This document shows positions 1-8,296 of a stretch of DNA of 64,000 nt, in pieces (position 1 is the first letter of the stretch; every line of letters starts with the position of its first letter). The stretch is from assembly GCA_963822615.1 (NCBI GenBank), contig CAWGIM010000021.1:372001-436000 (forward strand), read 5' to 3'. The notes under the pieces are model-generated. The model saw only the letters and a list, made by a program, of their open reading frames with translations. It did not search any database and was not told the DNA's origin. Made by a program: the position numbers and the translations under genes. The DNA is from Trebonia sp963822615. GTDB lineage: Bacteria; Actinomycetota; Actinomycetes; Streptosporangiales; Streptosporangiaceae.

Positions 1-505
1 TCACCCGGGGGGTCAGCGCGAACCCGAAGAAGAAGCTCAGGAACGGGGTGAGGGCGAGGATCGGCACGGTCTGCAGCACCACCGCCCACGGGTAAAGCGC
101 GTTCTCCACCCACTTGGCCTGGCTCATCGCGACGGCGGCACCGACGCCGAGCACGATCGCGATCGCGAACCCGGTGAACGTCACCCGGGCGGTCACGCCC
201 AGCGCGTCCATCAGCGGGACGAAGTTCGACCAGGTGAAGAAGCCGACCTCGAGCACCCGGTGCGGCGGCGGGAGCATGAACCGCTGGTAGGAGTTGAGCA
301 CCACCTCGGAGATGACGTACCAGATCCCGATGATGACCCCGGCCACCAGCAGCGGCAGGCCGTACCTGGTGCCGGCCGCGCGCGCGGCCGTCCCGGCGCC
401 GCCCCGCCCGCCCGGTGCCGCCGGGCTGGCCACGGGGGCCACCACCCGTTCGGGACTGATCTGGTCGGTCACCCCGGCCTCGGTTCCGGTGTCGGCGGTG
501 CTCAT
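1..505 (-). CDS. ABC transporter permease, SsuC/TauC type (3' end outside window)
   Basis: This is the inner-membrane permease of an importer for a small organic solute. The visible N-terminal 168 residues begin at an ATG and hold a disordered Ala/Pro-rich leader of about 45 residues, a first membrane segment (LPLLVAGVIIGIWYVISEVV) and further hydrophobic segments up to the window edge. The layout matches the nitrate/sulfonate/taurine/pyrimidine-precursor permease group. Its ATG overlaps the TGA of the ATPase gene (TGATG), so the two are translationally coupled. A substrate-binding protein would be expected beyond the window edge. The substrate cannot be read from this fragment. Confidence 0.85.
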   Translation of the reverse strand, partial: MSTADTGTEAGVTDQISPERVVAPVASPAAPGGRGGAGTAARAAGTRYGLPLLVAGVIIGIWYVISEVVLNSYQRFMLPPPHRVLEVGFFTWSNFVPLMDALGVTARVTFTGFAIAIVLGVGAAVAMSQAKWVENALYPWAVVLQTVPILALTPFLSFFFGFALTPRV

Positions 506-1248
506 CACACGTCCCTCAGTTGAGCGGAAACCTCGCCGCAGAGCGCGGCGAACTCCGGGGTGTAGCGCAGCTCAGGTACCCGCGGGTACTCGAACGGGAC
601 CGCGATGTCCGCGATCACCCGGCCCGGGCGGCCGCTCATCACCGCGACCCGGGTGGAGAGGAACACCGCCTCGGCGACCGAGTGGGTCACGAACAGCGCC
701 GCGAACGAGCGCGCCTGATGGGTGCGCAGCAGCTCGTCGTTCAGCCGTTCCCGGGTGATCTCGTCCAGCGCGCCGAACGGCTCGTCGAACAGGAACACCT
801 CCGGGTCGAGCACCAGCGACCGGGCCAGTGAGGCCCGCATCCGCATCCCCCCCGAGAGCTGGTGCGGCAGGTGCTTCTCGAAGCCGGTCAGCCCGACCAG
901 GTCGAGCGCTTCCGCGATCCGCCGCCGCCGCTCGGCCTTGCCCATCTTCTCCAGCTCGGCGAACAGCGCCGCGTTCTGGTAGACGGTGCGCCAGGGCAGC
1001 AAGGTGGCGTCCTGGAAGACATAGCCGAGCCGCTTGGTACCGACCTCGACGCTGCCCTCGGTGATGCCGTCGAGTCCGCTCGCGATGCGCAGCAGCGTGC
1101 TCTTGCCGCAGCCGGAGGGGCCGACGACCGAGACGAACTCACCCGGCGCGACCTCCAGGCTGGCGTCCGCCAGGGCGGTCGTGCCGCCGTCGAACTTCTT
1201 GGTCACGCCGGAGAAACGCAACGCCGGAGCGCGGGTTGCCGTCGTCAT
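505..1248 (-). CDS. ABC transporter ATP-binding protein, SsuB/TauB type
   Basis: This cytoplasmic ATPase (247 aa, normal for the family) powers the adjacent permease. Visible motifs are Walker A GPSGCGKST (residues 43-51), the Q-loop FQDATLLPW, the ABC signature LSGGMRMR, Walker B VFLFDEP, and a switch histidine in FVTHS. The family is the nitrate/sulfonate/taurine importers, which also take thiamine precursors and other pyrimidines. The start ATG overlaps the stop of the amidohydrolase gene (ATGA) and its stop overlaps the permease start, so all three are one transcription unit. Substrate specificity is inferred only from the neighbouring hydrolases. Confidence 0.93.
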   Translation of the reverse strand: MTTATRAPALRFSGVTKKFDGGTTALADASLEVAPGEFVSVVGPSGCGKSTLLRIASGLDGITEGSVEVGTKRLGYVFQDATLLPWRTVYQNAALFAELEKMGKAERRRRIAEALDLVGLTGFEKHLPHQLSGGMRMRASLARSLVLDPEVFLFDEPFGALDEITRERLNDELLRTHQARSFAALFVTHSVAEAVFLSTRVAVMSGRPGRVIADIAVPFEYPRVPELRYTPEFAALCGEVSAQLRDV

Positions 1249-2480
1249 GGGGCGGCTCCTTCCAGTTGCTGGGGAGAGGCAACGCGGCTGTGCACGGTGG
1301 TGCGGGCCACCACCCGGCCGGCCCGCCAGACGGTGCGCTGCGCGGGCGCCGCGCCCAGTGCTTCCAGCGCGTCCGCGGCCGGCATCGCGACCAGGTCGGC
1401 CGGGGCGCCGGGGGCGATAGCGACCGGCGGGAGCCCGAGCGCGGCCCGCGGCGCCGCGGTGACCGACGCCAGCGCTGCCTCCGGTGCGAGGTGACCGCAG
1501 GTCACCATCAGCGCGGCGACCTCGAGCGCGTCGCCCCGGCCGACCGGGTGGAACGGGTCGCGCAGGTTGTCACCGCCGGCCGCGACGCATGCGCCGGCCG
1601 CGCGCAGCGCCGCCACCGCGGTCAGGCCGCGCGGGGTGGCGGCCGGGCGGTCGCGCCCCTGCAGGTACAGGTTGGTCTGCGGGAGCGCCACCACGGCGAT
1701 CTTCGCGCGGGCGACCGCTTCCGCCACCCGCTGCTGGGTCGGCGCGTCCTGGACGCCCAGGCTCACGCAGTGGCTGGCGGTCACCGGGTGCGCGAAGCCG
1801 GTCCTGATGACCAGGTCGGTCATCGTCTCCAGGGTCAGCCGGGCCGGGTTGAGGGTCTCGTCGGTGTGCAGGTCAAGCGGCACCCCGGCGTCACCCGCCG
1901 CGTCCAGGCAGATGCCCACCGCCCGGTCCGGCTCCGGGTCCAGGTGGGGGGCGCCGCCGGCGATGTCGGCGCCTTCCTGCAGTGCGCGGCGCAGGTCCTT
2001 GCCCGGCTGGCCGCTCAGCGGGACCGACACCAGCGCCACTAGCTGCAGGTCGACCAGGCCCCGCCAGCGCTCGCGCACCTCGATCAGCGCCTCCAGCGGA
2101 CGCAGGCCGACCGGGCCGCCCACGTTGACGTGGGTGCGGACGGCGGTGGTGCCGAGCGCCAGGTGGATGCGCAGCGCCCGCTCGGCCCGGGCGGCGATGT
2201 CGGCCCGGGTGAGGGTGCCGGCGATGCCCTGCATGGCCGCGATGGCGCCGAGCAGGTCCCCGGCCGGGTTGGGCGCGCGGGACGCGGTCAGCGCCTTGTC
2301 CAGGTGGGCGTGCGGCTCGGCGAACGACGGCAGCAGCACCTGGCCGTCCAGGTCCTCGTCGCCCTCGCCCAGGGCGGCGGCGGTCCCGGCCGCGGGGCGA
2401 ACCTGGGCGATCAGCCCGCCCGCCAGCTCGACGTCCACCAGGTCGCCCGCGCTGGTGCGCGCGGACCGCAGCCAGCTCAC
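1245..2480 (-). CDS. cytosine deaminase-like amidohydrolase
   Basis: A 411-aa metal-dependent amidohydrolase of the CodA branch. The metal-binding HAHLDK motif is at residues 57-62. The later DLHTDE, SHCVSL and GGDNLRDPFHPVG motifs correspond to the other metal and catalytic positions of cytosine deaminase; E. coli CodA has an equivalent DDVFDPWYP-type motif. Family members deaminate cytosine, creatinine, isoguanine or triazine products, so the substrate is open. GTG is the start and overlaps the stop of the MTHFR-like gene (GTGA), which indicates coupling. With an isochorismatase-fold hydrolase and an importer in the operon, catabolism of an imported N-heterocycle is the likely role (inference). 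Confidence 0.85.
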   Translation of the reverse strand: MSWLRSARTSAGDLVDVELAGGLIAQVRPAAGTAAALGEGDEDLDGQVLLPSFAEPHAHLDKALTASRAPNPAGDLLGAIAAMQGIAGTLTRADIAARAERALRIHLALGTTAVRTHVNVGGPVGLRPLEALIEVRERWRGLVDLQLVALVSVPLSGQPGKDLRRALQEGADIAGGAPHLDPEPDRAVGICLDAAGDAGVPLDLHTDETLNPARLTLETMTDLVIRTGFAHPVTASHCVSLGVQDAPTQQRVAEAVARAKIAVVALPQTNLYLQGRDRPAATPRGLTAVAALRAAGACVAAGGDNLRDPFHPVGRGDALEVAALMVTCGHLAPEAALASVTAAPRAALGLPPVAIAPGAPADLVAMPAADALEALGAAPAQRTVWRAGRVVARTTVHSRVASPQQLEGAAP

Positions 2481-3757
2481 CAGGCTTCCCCTGGCTTCCC
2501 GGCCCGGCCGCTGAGCTTCGCCTCGCGGCCGAGCACGCGCCGGCTGATCTCGGCCATCGCCCGGCTGGCGGTGAGTTCCCCGCCCGGTCCCGCGCCGCCG
2601 GACAGGTTCACCCCGTTCAGCCCCGGCAGCTCGATGAGCGCCTGGGCCAGGCTGGTGGCGGCCGCGATGCCCGCCCGGGCCGGGTCAGTCGCCGTCATGA
2701 TCGAGTCGAGGTAGCCCGGCGGCAGCCGCCCGGCCGCGTAGGAGGCGATCACGGCGGCGGCGTCAGCGCTGGTCGCGACGGGCACGCAGGCGAGCGCCAG
2801 GCCACTGAAGCCGGCTTCGCGCAGGTCGCCGACGGCGTCGGCGACCTGGTCCGGGCCGCCGCAGTGGTCAATGAACACCACCTCGGCCCCGGCCCGGACC
2901 TTGGCCAGCAGCCGTGGCAGCCGCTGGCCGGCCGGCCGCGCGGCGGGCGCGTGCGCCACCGAGCACAGCGGGCCGGCCGGGCTGGCCAGCTCGACCAGGT
3001 CGACGCTGTCGAGGTCGAAGACCCCAGCGGCCGCCTCGGGCAGCTCACCGGGCGCCTCGGGCGCAGCCCGGTCACCGGGCGCCTCGGGCGGCCCACCGGC
3101 CGCCGGATGATCGCCGGTTACGCAGTGCAGGCCCGCCGCCCCGGCGTCCGCGCAGGCCGCGATCTCGCCCGCCAGGGCCGCCCGGTTACGGTCCCGGCAG
3201 TTGACGCCTGCCCAGGCCGCTACTCCCTCGGCCGCCAGCAGCCGGGCCCGGTACGACGGCGGGAACTGTACCCGCGCGCCCGGGCGGTCTCCGGACAAGA
3301 CCGCGTCCGCGAACCCGGCCAGCTCGGCCGCGCAGGCCCGGGTGCCGTCGGCCGCCAGTGTTCCTGGCGCCGACGCGGGCGGCGCGACGAGGTCGGCCAC
3401 CACTACCGGGCGGGCGGCCGCGGCGGCGAGGAACGTGGCCGCCGCGGGCAGCCGCCGGCGGGCGCCCGCCGACGGGCTGTGCTGGTGGCCCGGGGGAAGC
3501 CGGGTGTCCAGGTAAGGCCAGTCCCGGTCCGGGACCGCCAGGTAGGAACACCTCCCGGCCGCTGGGACCTCACATCCGCCGTCCGCGCGGACGCCGGCGC
3601 ACGGCCCGTGCGCCATCCGCTTCGGGCACCGCTGGACGGCACCGCTCCAGGCGGCCGCGCTTGAGGCAGCGCCGCTCCAGGCGGCACCGTGCTCGGTCGC
3701 CCCGCCCCGGGTAGCCCCGTCCGGGGCGTCGCTGGCGAGCGGCGAAATGTTCGTCAC
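2477..3757 (-). CDS. methylenetetrahydrofolate reductase-like protein with N-terminal MetV-type Cys motif
   Basis: A 426-aa protein, counted from a GTG start that matches no obvious Shine-Dalgarno. Residues 44-63 carry CPKRMAHGPCAGVRADGGCE, the cysteine signature of the MTHFR C-terminal/MetV domain (Cys44, 53, 62). From about residue 115 follows a MetF-like TIM barrel: NCRDRNR (187-192), VTGDHP (213-218) and FDLDSVDLV (from 247). MTHFR interconverts 5,10-methylene- and 5-methyl-tetrahydrofolate. Position in a catabolic operon suggests it handles one-carbon units released from an N-methylated substrate (inference). A Pro/Glu/Ala-rich insert at 221-244 is repetitive. The in-frame region upstream of 3757 lies antisense to the cupin gene and is unlikely to be coding. 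Confidence 0.75.
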   Translation of the reverse strand: MTNISPLASDAPDGATRGGATEHGAAWSGAASSAAAWSGAVQRCPKRMAHGPCAGVRADGGCEVPAAGRCSYLAVPDRDWPYLDTRLPPGHQHSPSAGARRRLPAAATFLAAAAARPVVVADLVAPPASAPGTLAADGTRACAAELAGFADAVLSGDRPGARVQFPPSYRARLLAAEGVAAWAGVNCRDRNRAALAGEIAACADAGAAGLHCVTGDHPAAGGPPEAPGDRAAPEAPGELPEAAAGVFDLDSVDLVELASPAGPLCSVAHAPAARPAGQRLPRLLAKVRAGAEVVFIDHCGGPDQVADAVGDLREAGFSGLALACVPVATSADAAAVIASYAAGRLPPGYLDSIMTATDPARAGIAAATSLAQALIELPGLNGVNLSGGAGPGGELTASRAMAEISRRVLGREAKLSGRAGKPGEAW

Positions 3758-3846
3758 ACCAACACGGTGCCGCCGTCGCGTCGACAGGGGATTAAGCGCT
3801 GATGAAAGCTGCGTTTCGTACCCGCCGCCCGGGTCGCGCCGGGCGG

Positions 3847-4290
3847 CTAGCCGCCCGCCAGCGCCGCCCGGTCGGCCTGGTCCCAGGCGGCCGGGGTGCC
3901 CTGGTCGACCAGGGCGGCGAAGCCGCCGTCGAGCGCGCCCGGGTCGTTGGCCATGATGGTGACCGCGTAGAGCCGCTCGGTCGGTGACGTGTTGACGATC
4001 CGGTGCACCGAGCCCGGCGGCAGGATCAGCACGTCGCCGGCCCGCAGGTCGACCGCGTGCTCGTCGCTGAAGGCGCGGCCCGCGCCCCGCAGCACCACGA
4101 AGACCTCGGTGGAGTCCGGGTGGGAGTTGTGCGGCTGCGCCCCCGACGGTTCCCATACCTCGAAGAAGACGCTGGTGGCGGTGCCGTCGGCGGGCCGGAC
4201 CAGCGTGGCCAGCCGGACCGTGTCGCCGGGCGAGATCAGCTTCGGCACGACCTCGTCGAGGTGCCGGACGACGGGGGCGGGGCTAGGCAC
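3847..4290 (-). CDS. cupin domain protein
   Basis: A small single-domain cupin of 147 aa. The two cupin motifs are visible: HNSHPDSTEVFVVLRGAG in the first half and GDVLILPPGSVHRI in the second, which would provide His/Glu metal ligands in a beta barrel. The function could be enzymatic or ligand sensing; nothing in the sequence fixes it. Its start lies 8 bases inside the end of the upstream isochorismatase-type gene, so the two are coupled. An 89-base gap separates it from the MTHFR-like gene downstream. Confidence 0.85.
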   Translation of the reverse strand: MPSPAPVVRHLDEVVPKLISPGDTVRLATLVRPADGTATSVFFEVWEPSGAQPHNSHPDSTEVFVVLRGAGRAFSDEHAVDLRAGDVLILPPGSVHRIVNTSPTERLYAVTIMANDPGALDGGFAALVDQGTPAAWDQADRAALAGG

Positions 4291-5089
4291 GAGGTTCCTC
4301 CTGGGCTGAGCTGTCCGCAGCGGGGCCGTCCTGGGCGAGGGCGTCGAGGAGCTGCGGGGTGGTGGTGGTGAAGCCGAAGCACTGCCGGGTGTTGTAGACC
4401 GTCGCCTGGTGGCAGTAGTCAGGCGAGGTGGTGGCGGACGCGTCGGTCAGCAGCACCACGTCATAGCCGAGGCAGGCGGCGTCGATCAGCGTCGCGTACA
4501 CGCACTGGTCGGAGTTGACCCCGGCGAACAGGAGCGTGTCCGCCCGCAGGTTGCGCAGCACGCTGTCCAGCTCGGTATCCCAGAAGCCGCTCATCCGGTA
4601 CTTGTCGACCGCGATGTCCCCGTCCTGCGCGCGCAGCGGGGCGGTGAGCGCCGCGCCCCAGCTGCCCTTGGTCAGCACCGCCGCCCCGCTGGCGGGCAGC
4701 ACGTGCCCGATGCCGGTTCCGCTGCCGTCGGGGTCGTAGACGTGGGCCACCCCGGGCGGGAGGTTGGCCTGGTCGGGCCGGTTGCCCCAGTTCAGCCAGA
4801 TCACCGGAACCCCCGCGGCGCGGGCGGCGGCGGCCAGCCTGCCGCTGAGCGACACCGCCTCCGCCAGCACCGAGACGTCGACCCCGATGGAGGCGAGCCA
4901 GCCCCGCGGCGCGCAGAAGTCGTTCTGCAGGTCCACGATGACCAGGGCGGTGCGGGTCAGGTCGAGGATCACGTCCCGGGGGCACGCGCCGAGCACGGCG
5001 GGCCGGGCGGCGGCCGGCCGGCGCAGGTCGATCGGGCCGCCGTCGGCCGGGATCGTCCAGCGGTTAGGGTGCGGCGACGGCGCGCTCAC
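4283..5089 (-). CDS. isochorismatase-family cysteine hydrolase
   Basis: A 268-aa hydrolase of the isochorismatase fold. The catalytic triad is visible: Asp53 in IVDLQNDF, Lys163 in VDKYRMSGF and the nucleophile Cys196 in AGVNSDQCVYAT. The family includes N-carbamoylsarcosine amidohydrolase, ureidoacrylate hydrolase RutB, biuret hydrolase and nicotinamidase, all of which split C-N bonds. As the first gene of the minus-strand operon, starting at a GTG with GGAGG five bases upstream, it probably catalyses a step in the degradation of the imported compound. A carbamoylsarcosine- or ureido-type substrate is a reasonable guess but is not shown. Confidence 0.87.
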   Translation of the reverse strand: MSAPSPHPNRWTIPADGGPIDLRRPAAARPAVLGACPRDVILDLTRTALVIVDLQNDFCAPRGWLASIGVDVSVLAEAVSLSGRLAAAARAAGVPVIWLNWGNRPDQANLPPGVAHVYDPDGSGTGIGHVLPASGAAVLTKGSWGAALTAPLRAQDGDIAVDKYRMSGFWDTELDSVLRNLRADTLLFAGVNSDQCVYATLIDAACLGYDVVLLTDASATTSPDYCHQATVYNTRQCFGFTTTTPQLLDALAQDGPAADSSAQEEPRA

Positions 5090-5161
5090 GCGTCCTCCAT
5101 TAGCCCGGTAGCCTCAACTGTTTCTCCTCATCCTGGCCTTCACCCTGCGGCAGGCATGTTT

Positions 5162-5260
5162 CGCCCGCGTTGCGGGCGTGGATAAGCTGCGGAGCTCCGC
5201 GGCGCGCCCGCGACGGCGGCGGGCGGCTAACCCCGGCCGGGCCAGCGACCTCGGTAGACT
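5162..5260 (+). promoter_or_regulatory. divergent promoter region with murL -10 box
   Basis: Lies between the divergent isochorismatase-type gene and murL. TAGACT at 5255-5260 sits 8 bases before the murL ATG, suiting a leaderless or near-leaderless transcript. A 7-bp GC stem with a 3-base loop occupies 5162-5178; it lacks a T-run, so it is not a convincing terminator. Confidence 0.4.
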
Positions 5261-5268
5261 CGCACCCG

Positions 5269-6744
5269 ATGAACGCGCCAGGTGTTTCCGAGGGGGCCGC
5301 GCCGCCGCGCGGCCAGGTCTTCCGGTACCAGGGCTTCGCCGTTGACGCCGAGCTGGGCCAGCTGACCTGCCGTTACTCGCTCGACGGTACGCAGTTCACG
5401 GAGCGGGTGACGCTGCCGCCCGGCCCCGGCTGGCACACTGACGCCGCCCGCGCCGCCGCCCGCATCGTCTACCTGCTGGCCGGCGTCTCCTACTACAAGA
5501 CCGCCGCCCCGCCGCTGATCGACCTCGGCGATACCGCGCTGACCGCCCGCGAGCATGACTTCCTGCTCGAGTTCTACCAGTCCGGCCTGGCCGAGTACGC
5601 CTACCGCAACCACCTCGACCTCAGCGCCCTCCGCATCGAATCCCCCGCCCCACCCGCCCCACCCGCCCCACCCGCCACCCCACCCGCGCCGCTGGCCGCC
5701 CCCCAGCCGCATGGTTGTGACAACCAGCCGCCTATAGCGCGCTCGTTGCCGCAACCACGCGGTACGGAAGCGGGCAGCCTGCGGCCGCTGGTGCCGTTTG
5801 GCGGCGGGATCGACTCCATCGTCACCGTGGAGGGCATCCGGCAGCGCACCGCCGACATCGCGCTGTTCGTGGTGAGCAGGCCGGGGGACCGGTTCGCCGC
5901 GATCGAGCGGCCGGCCGCGGTCAGCGGGCTGCCGGTGCTGCGGGCGGCCCGGGAGATCGACCCCAAGCTGCTCCGCTCGGCCGAGCTCGGCTACCTGAAC
6001 GGGCACGTGCCGGTCACCGGGATCATCTCCGCGATCGCGGTGCTGGCGGCCGCGCTCGACGGCCGGGACGCGGTGGTGATGTCCAACGAGTGGTCCGCCT
6101 CGGTGCCGACCCTGGAGCACGACGGCCGCCCGGTCAACCACCAGTGGTCCAAGTCGGCCGCGTTCGAGGCGGACTTCCGCGCCCTGCTGGCGGCCCAGGC
6201 GGCCGGGCTGCCGGACTACTTCTCCGCCCTCCGCGACCGGACCGAGCTGTGGGTGGGGGAGCGGTTCGCGCGGCTCACCCAGTACCACGGCACCTTCCGC
6301 AGCTGTAACCGGGCTTTCCACATCGACACCGCGCGCCGCCTCGGCCACTGGTGCGGGCAGTGCGACAAGTGCTGCTTCATCGACCTGATCCTGGCCCCGT
6401 TCATGTCGGCCGGACAGCTGGCGGCGGTGTTCGCGGCCGACGGCGCCCCGATTGGTCAACATGGCGCCGAGCCGCTCAGCAAGCCGGAGCTCAAGCCGAA
6501 GTTCGACACGCTGCTCGGCACCGGCACCAAGCCGTTCGAGTGCGTGGGCGAGGTCAACGAGTGCCGGGCCGCGGTGCTGCTGGCCGCGGCGCGCCCCGAC
6601 CGGGCCGCCACCCCGCTCCTGCGGCAGCTCGCGGCCGAGGTCGCGGGCCGCCCGGACGCGCCGTCGGCGGCCGACACCGAGGCCATGCGGCACCCGGTGG
6701 GGACCAGCTTCGTCCCCGCCCCGTACGCCTTCGGTACCCCGTGA
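5269..6744 (+). CDS. murL: UDP-MurNAc-L-Ala-L-Glu epimerase MurL
   Basis: MurL epimerises the terminal L-Glu of UDP-MurNAc-L-Ala-L-Glu to D-Glu in an ATP- and Mg-dependent reaction, replacing glutamate racemase. The 491-aa protein shows a PP-loop-like FGGGIDSIVT (residues 177-186), NHQWSKS, TFRSCNRAFH and a Cys-rich HWCGQCDKCC segment near residue 365, all recognisable in this family. A Pro/Ala linker (about 126-143) built from 9-base repeats at 5641-5690 precedes the catalytic part. GTGA overlap with the downstream murD2 gene confirms the pair. The ATG at 5269 was chosen over an upstream in-frame ATG because of the TAGACT box and the more typical N-terminus. Confidence 0.9.
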   Translation: MNAPGVSEGAAPPRGQVFRYQGFAVDAELGQLTCRYSLDGTQFTERVTLPPGPGWHTDAARAAARIVYLLAGVSYYKTAAPPLIDLGDTALTAREHDFLLEFYQSGLAEYAYRNHLDLSALRIESPAPPAPPAPPATPPAPLAAPQPHGCDNQPPIARSLPQPRGTEAGSLRPLVPFGGGIDSIVTVEGIRQRTADIALFVVSRPGDRFAAIERPAAVSGLPVLRAAREIDPKLLRSAELGYLNGHVPVTGIISAIAVLAAALDGRDAVVMSNEWSASVPTLEHDGRPVNHQWSKSAAFEADFRALLAAQAAGLPDYFSALRDRTELWVGERFARLTQYHGTFRSCNRAFHIDTARRLGHWCGQCDKCCFIDLILAPFMSAGQLAAVFAADGAPIGQHGAEPLSKPELKPKFDTLLGTGTKPFECVGEVNECRAAVLLAAARPDRAATPLLRQLAAEVAGRPDAPSAADTEAMRHPVGTSFVPAPYAFGTP

Positions 6745-8296
6745 GCACGCCCGCCCCGGGCCCGAACCCCCCTGCCGCCGGCCCGAACCCGCCCGCTCCC
6801 GGCCCGAACCCGCCCGCTCCCGGCCCGAACCCGCCCGCCCCCCGCCTCACCCGGTCCCCCTTGGGCTGGGCTGAGCTTGGCCGCGCCTGCCGGCCGGGCG
6901 GCGCCCGGGCCGGGCTGTGGGGCCTGGGCAAGGAAGGCCAGGCCGCGCTGCGCAAGCTGCGCCTGCTCGGTGTCGAGCCGGTGCTGGTCGACGACGCGCC
7001 CGGCCAGGACGGCGTGCTCAGCACGGCCGACGGTGGCCTCGACGCGCTGCGGGGCTGCCAGTTCGTCATCAAGACACCGGGCATCAGCCCCTACCGCCCC
7101 GAGGCGGACCAGCTCCGGGCGGCCGGGGTGACCCTGCTGGGCGGGCTCGGCCTGTGGCTCAACGACGCCGACCGCAGCCGGGTCGTCTGCGTCACCGGGA
7201 CCAAGGGCAAGTCGACCACCTCCGCGGTCATCGGCCACCTGCTGCGCGGCCTCGGCTACCAGGTGATGGTCGGCGGCAACATCGGCGTCGCGCCCTATGA
7301 CCCCGAGGCGGTTAACCCCGAGATGGGGGCCGACTACGACTACTGGGTGATCGAGGTGTCCAGCTACACCGCGACCGACCTGGCGGTAACCCCCCCGGTG
7401 ACCGCGGTGACCGCGCTGCACCCGGACCACCTGCCGTGGCACGGCGGCGTCGAGCAGTACTACCGCGACAAGCTGTCGGCCACCAGCCAGCCGGGGGCCG
7501 GGCTCACCGTCGCCAACGGCGACAGCGAGCTGCTGCGGCAGCGGGCGGCGCTGCTCGGACCGCGGGTCCAGTGGGTCAGCGAGGCCGACCAGCCCGGCGC
7601 CGGCTGGATGGACCTGCTCGGCCTGCCCGGCCGGCACAACCGCCGCAACGCGCTGATCGCCCGGGCGGTGCTGCGTGCCCTGGCCGCCGCCGCGGGCGAC
7701 TCCGCGCTGGCCGCCGCGTCCGCCGACGACCAGCGGCTGGCGGCCGCCGCGGCGGGCTTCACCCCGCTGCCGAGCCGCCTCACCCCGGTCGGCGCGGTCG
7801 ACGGCGTCACGTTCATCGACGACTCGCTGTCCACCAACGTGCTGCCGACCCTGGCCGCGCTCGACTCCTTCCCCGGCCGCCGGGTGGCGCTGATCGTCGG
7901 CGGCCAGGACCGCGGCATCGACTACCGCCCGCTGGCCGACGCGGTGCTCCAGCGGGAGGCAGCCACCCTCGTTCGGACCCTCCCCGACAGCGGCCCCCGG
8001 ATCACCGCCGCGTTCACCGCCGCCGCCGCGCCCGCCCCCGCCGCCGCCCCCGCCGCCGCGCCGCCGCTACGCCCGCCGCCGCTACGCCCGCCGGCGGCTT
8101 CCACGGCATCCGCGACTGCGCCAGCCTGGACGAGGCGGTCGCCGACGCCTTCGGCTGGGCCCGCCCGGACGGCGTGGTACTGCTGTCACCTGCCGCCCCC
8201 AGCTTCGGCCGCTTCCGCGACTACCGCGACCGGGCCGAGCACTTCGCCCAGGCCATGCGCGACCGAGCCAAGGCCACCCCAGTAACCCCGGCTTAA
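6741..8296 (+). CDS. murD2: UDP-MurNAc-L-Ala--L-Glu ligase MurD2, apparent frameshift near the 3' end
   Basis: MurD2 adds L-Glu to UDP-MurNAc-L-Ala, making the substrate of MurL. From the GTG at 6741 the reading frame encodes three GPNPPAP heptads plus one GPNPPAA variant (6759-6842), then a Mur-ligase body with GTKGKST (residues 153-159), LHPDHL and FIDDSLSTN. Around 8030-8095, in a GC-rich Ala/Pro-coding run, the homologous sequence moves to another frame: GVVLLSPAAPSFGRF and DYRDRAEHF, the typical MurD C-terminus, continue to 8296, while the original frame runs into non-homologous residues and stops at 8285. One missing base, or two extra, would explain this. Sequence error is more likely than loss of an essential step. 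Confidence 0.82.
6759..6842 (+). repeat. 21-base tandem repeat, 4 copies, inside murD2
   Basis: Four in-frame 21-base units encode GPNPPAA and three GPNPPAP at the N-terminus of MurD2. The units are nearly identical at the DNA level, so copy number may vary between strains. Confidence 0.85.

Noticed and set aside
3757..4156. Upstream extension of the MTHFR-like gene to 4156
   Set aside because: The extension lies antisense to the cupin gene and reads as its shadow; the domain starts well after the GTG at 3757.
5162..5178. 7-bp GC hairpin as a terminator
   Set aside because: It lies between divergent starts, lacks a T-run, and such stems are common in this GC-rich DNA.
8030..8095. Programmed -1 frameshift in murD2
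   Set aside because: No convincing slippery heptamer plus downstream structure was seen, and similar breaks in other genes favour sequence error.
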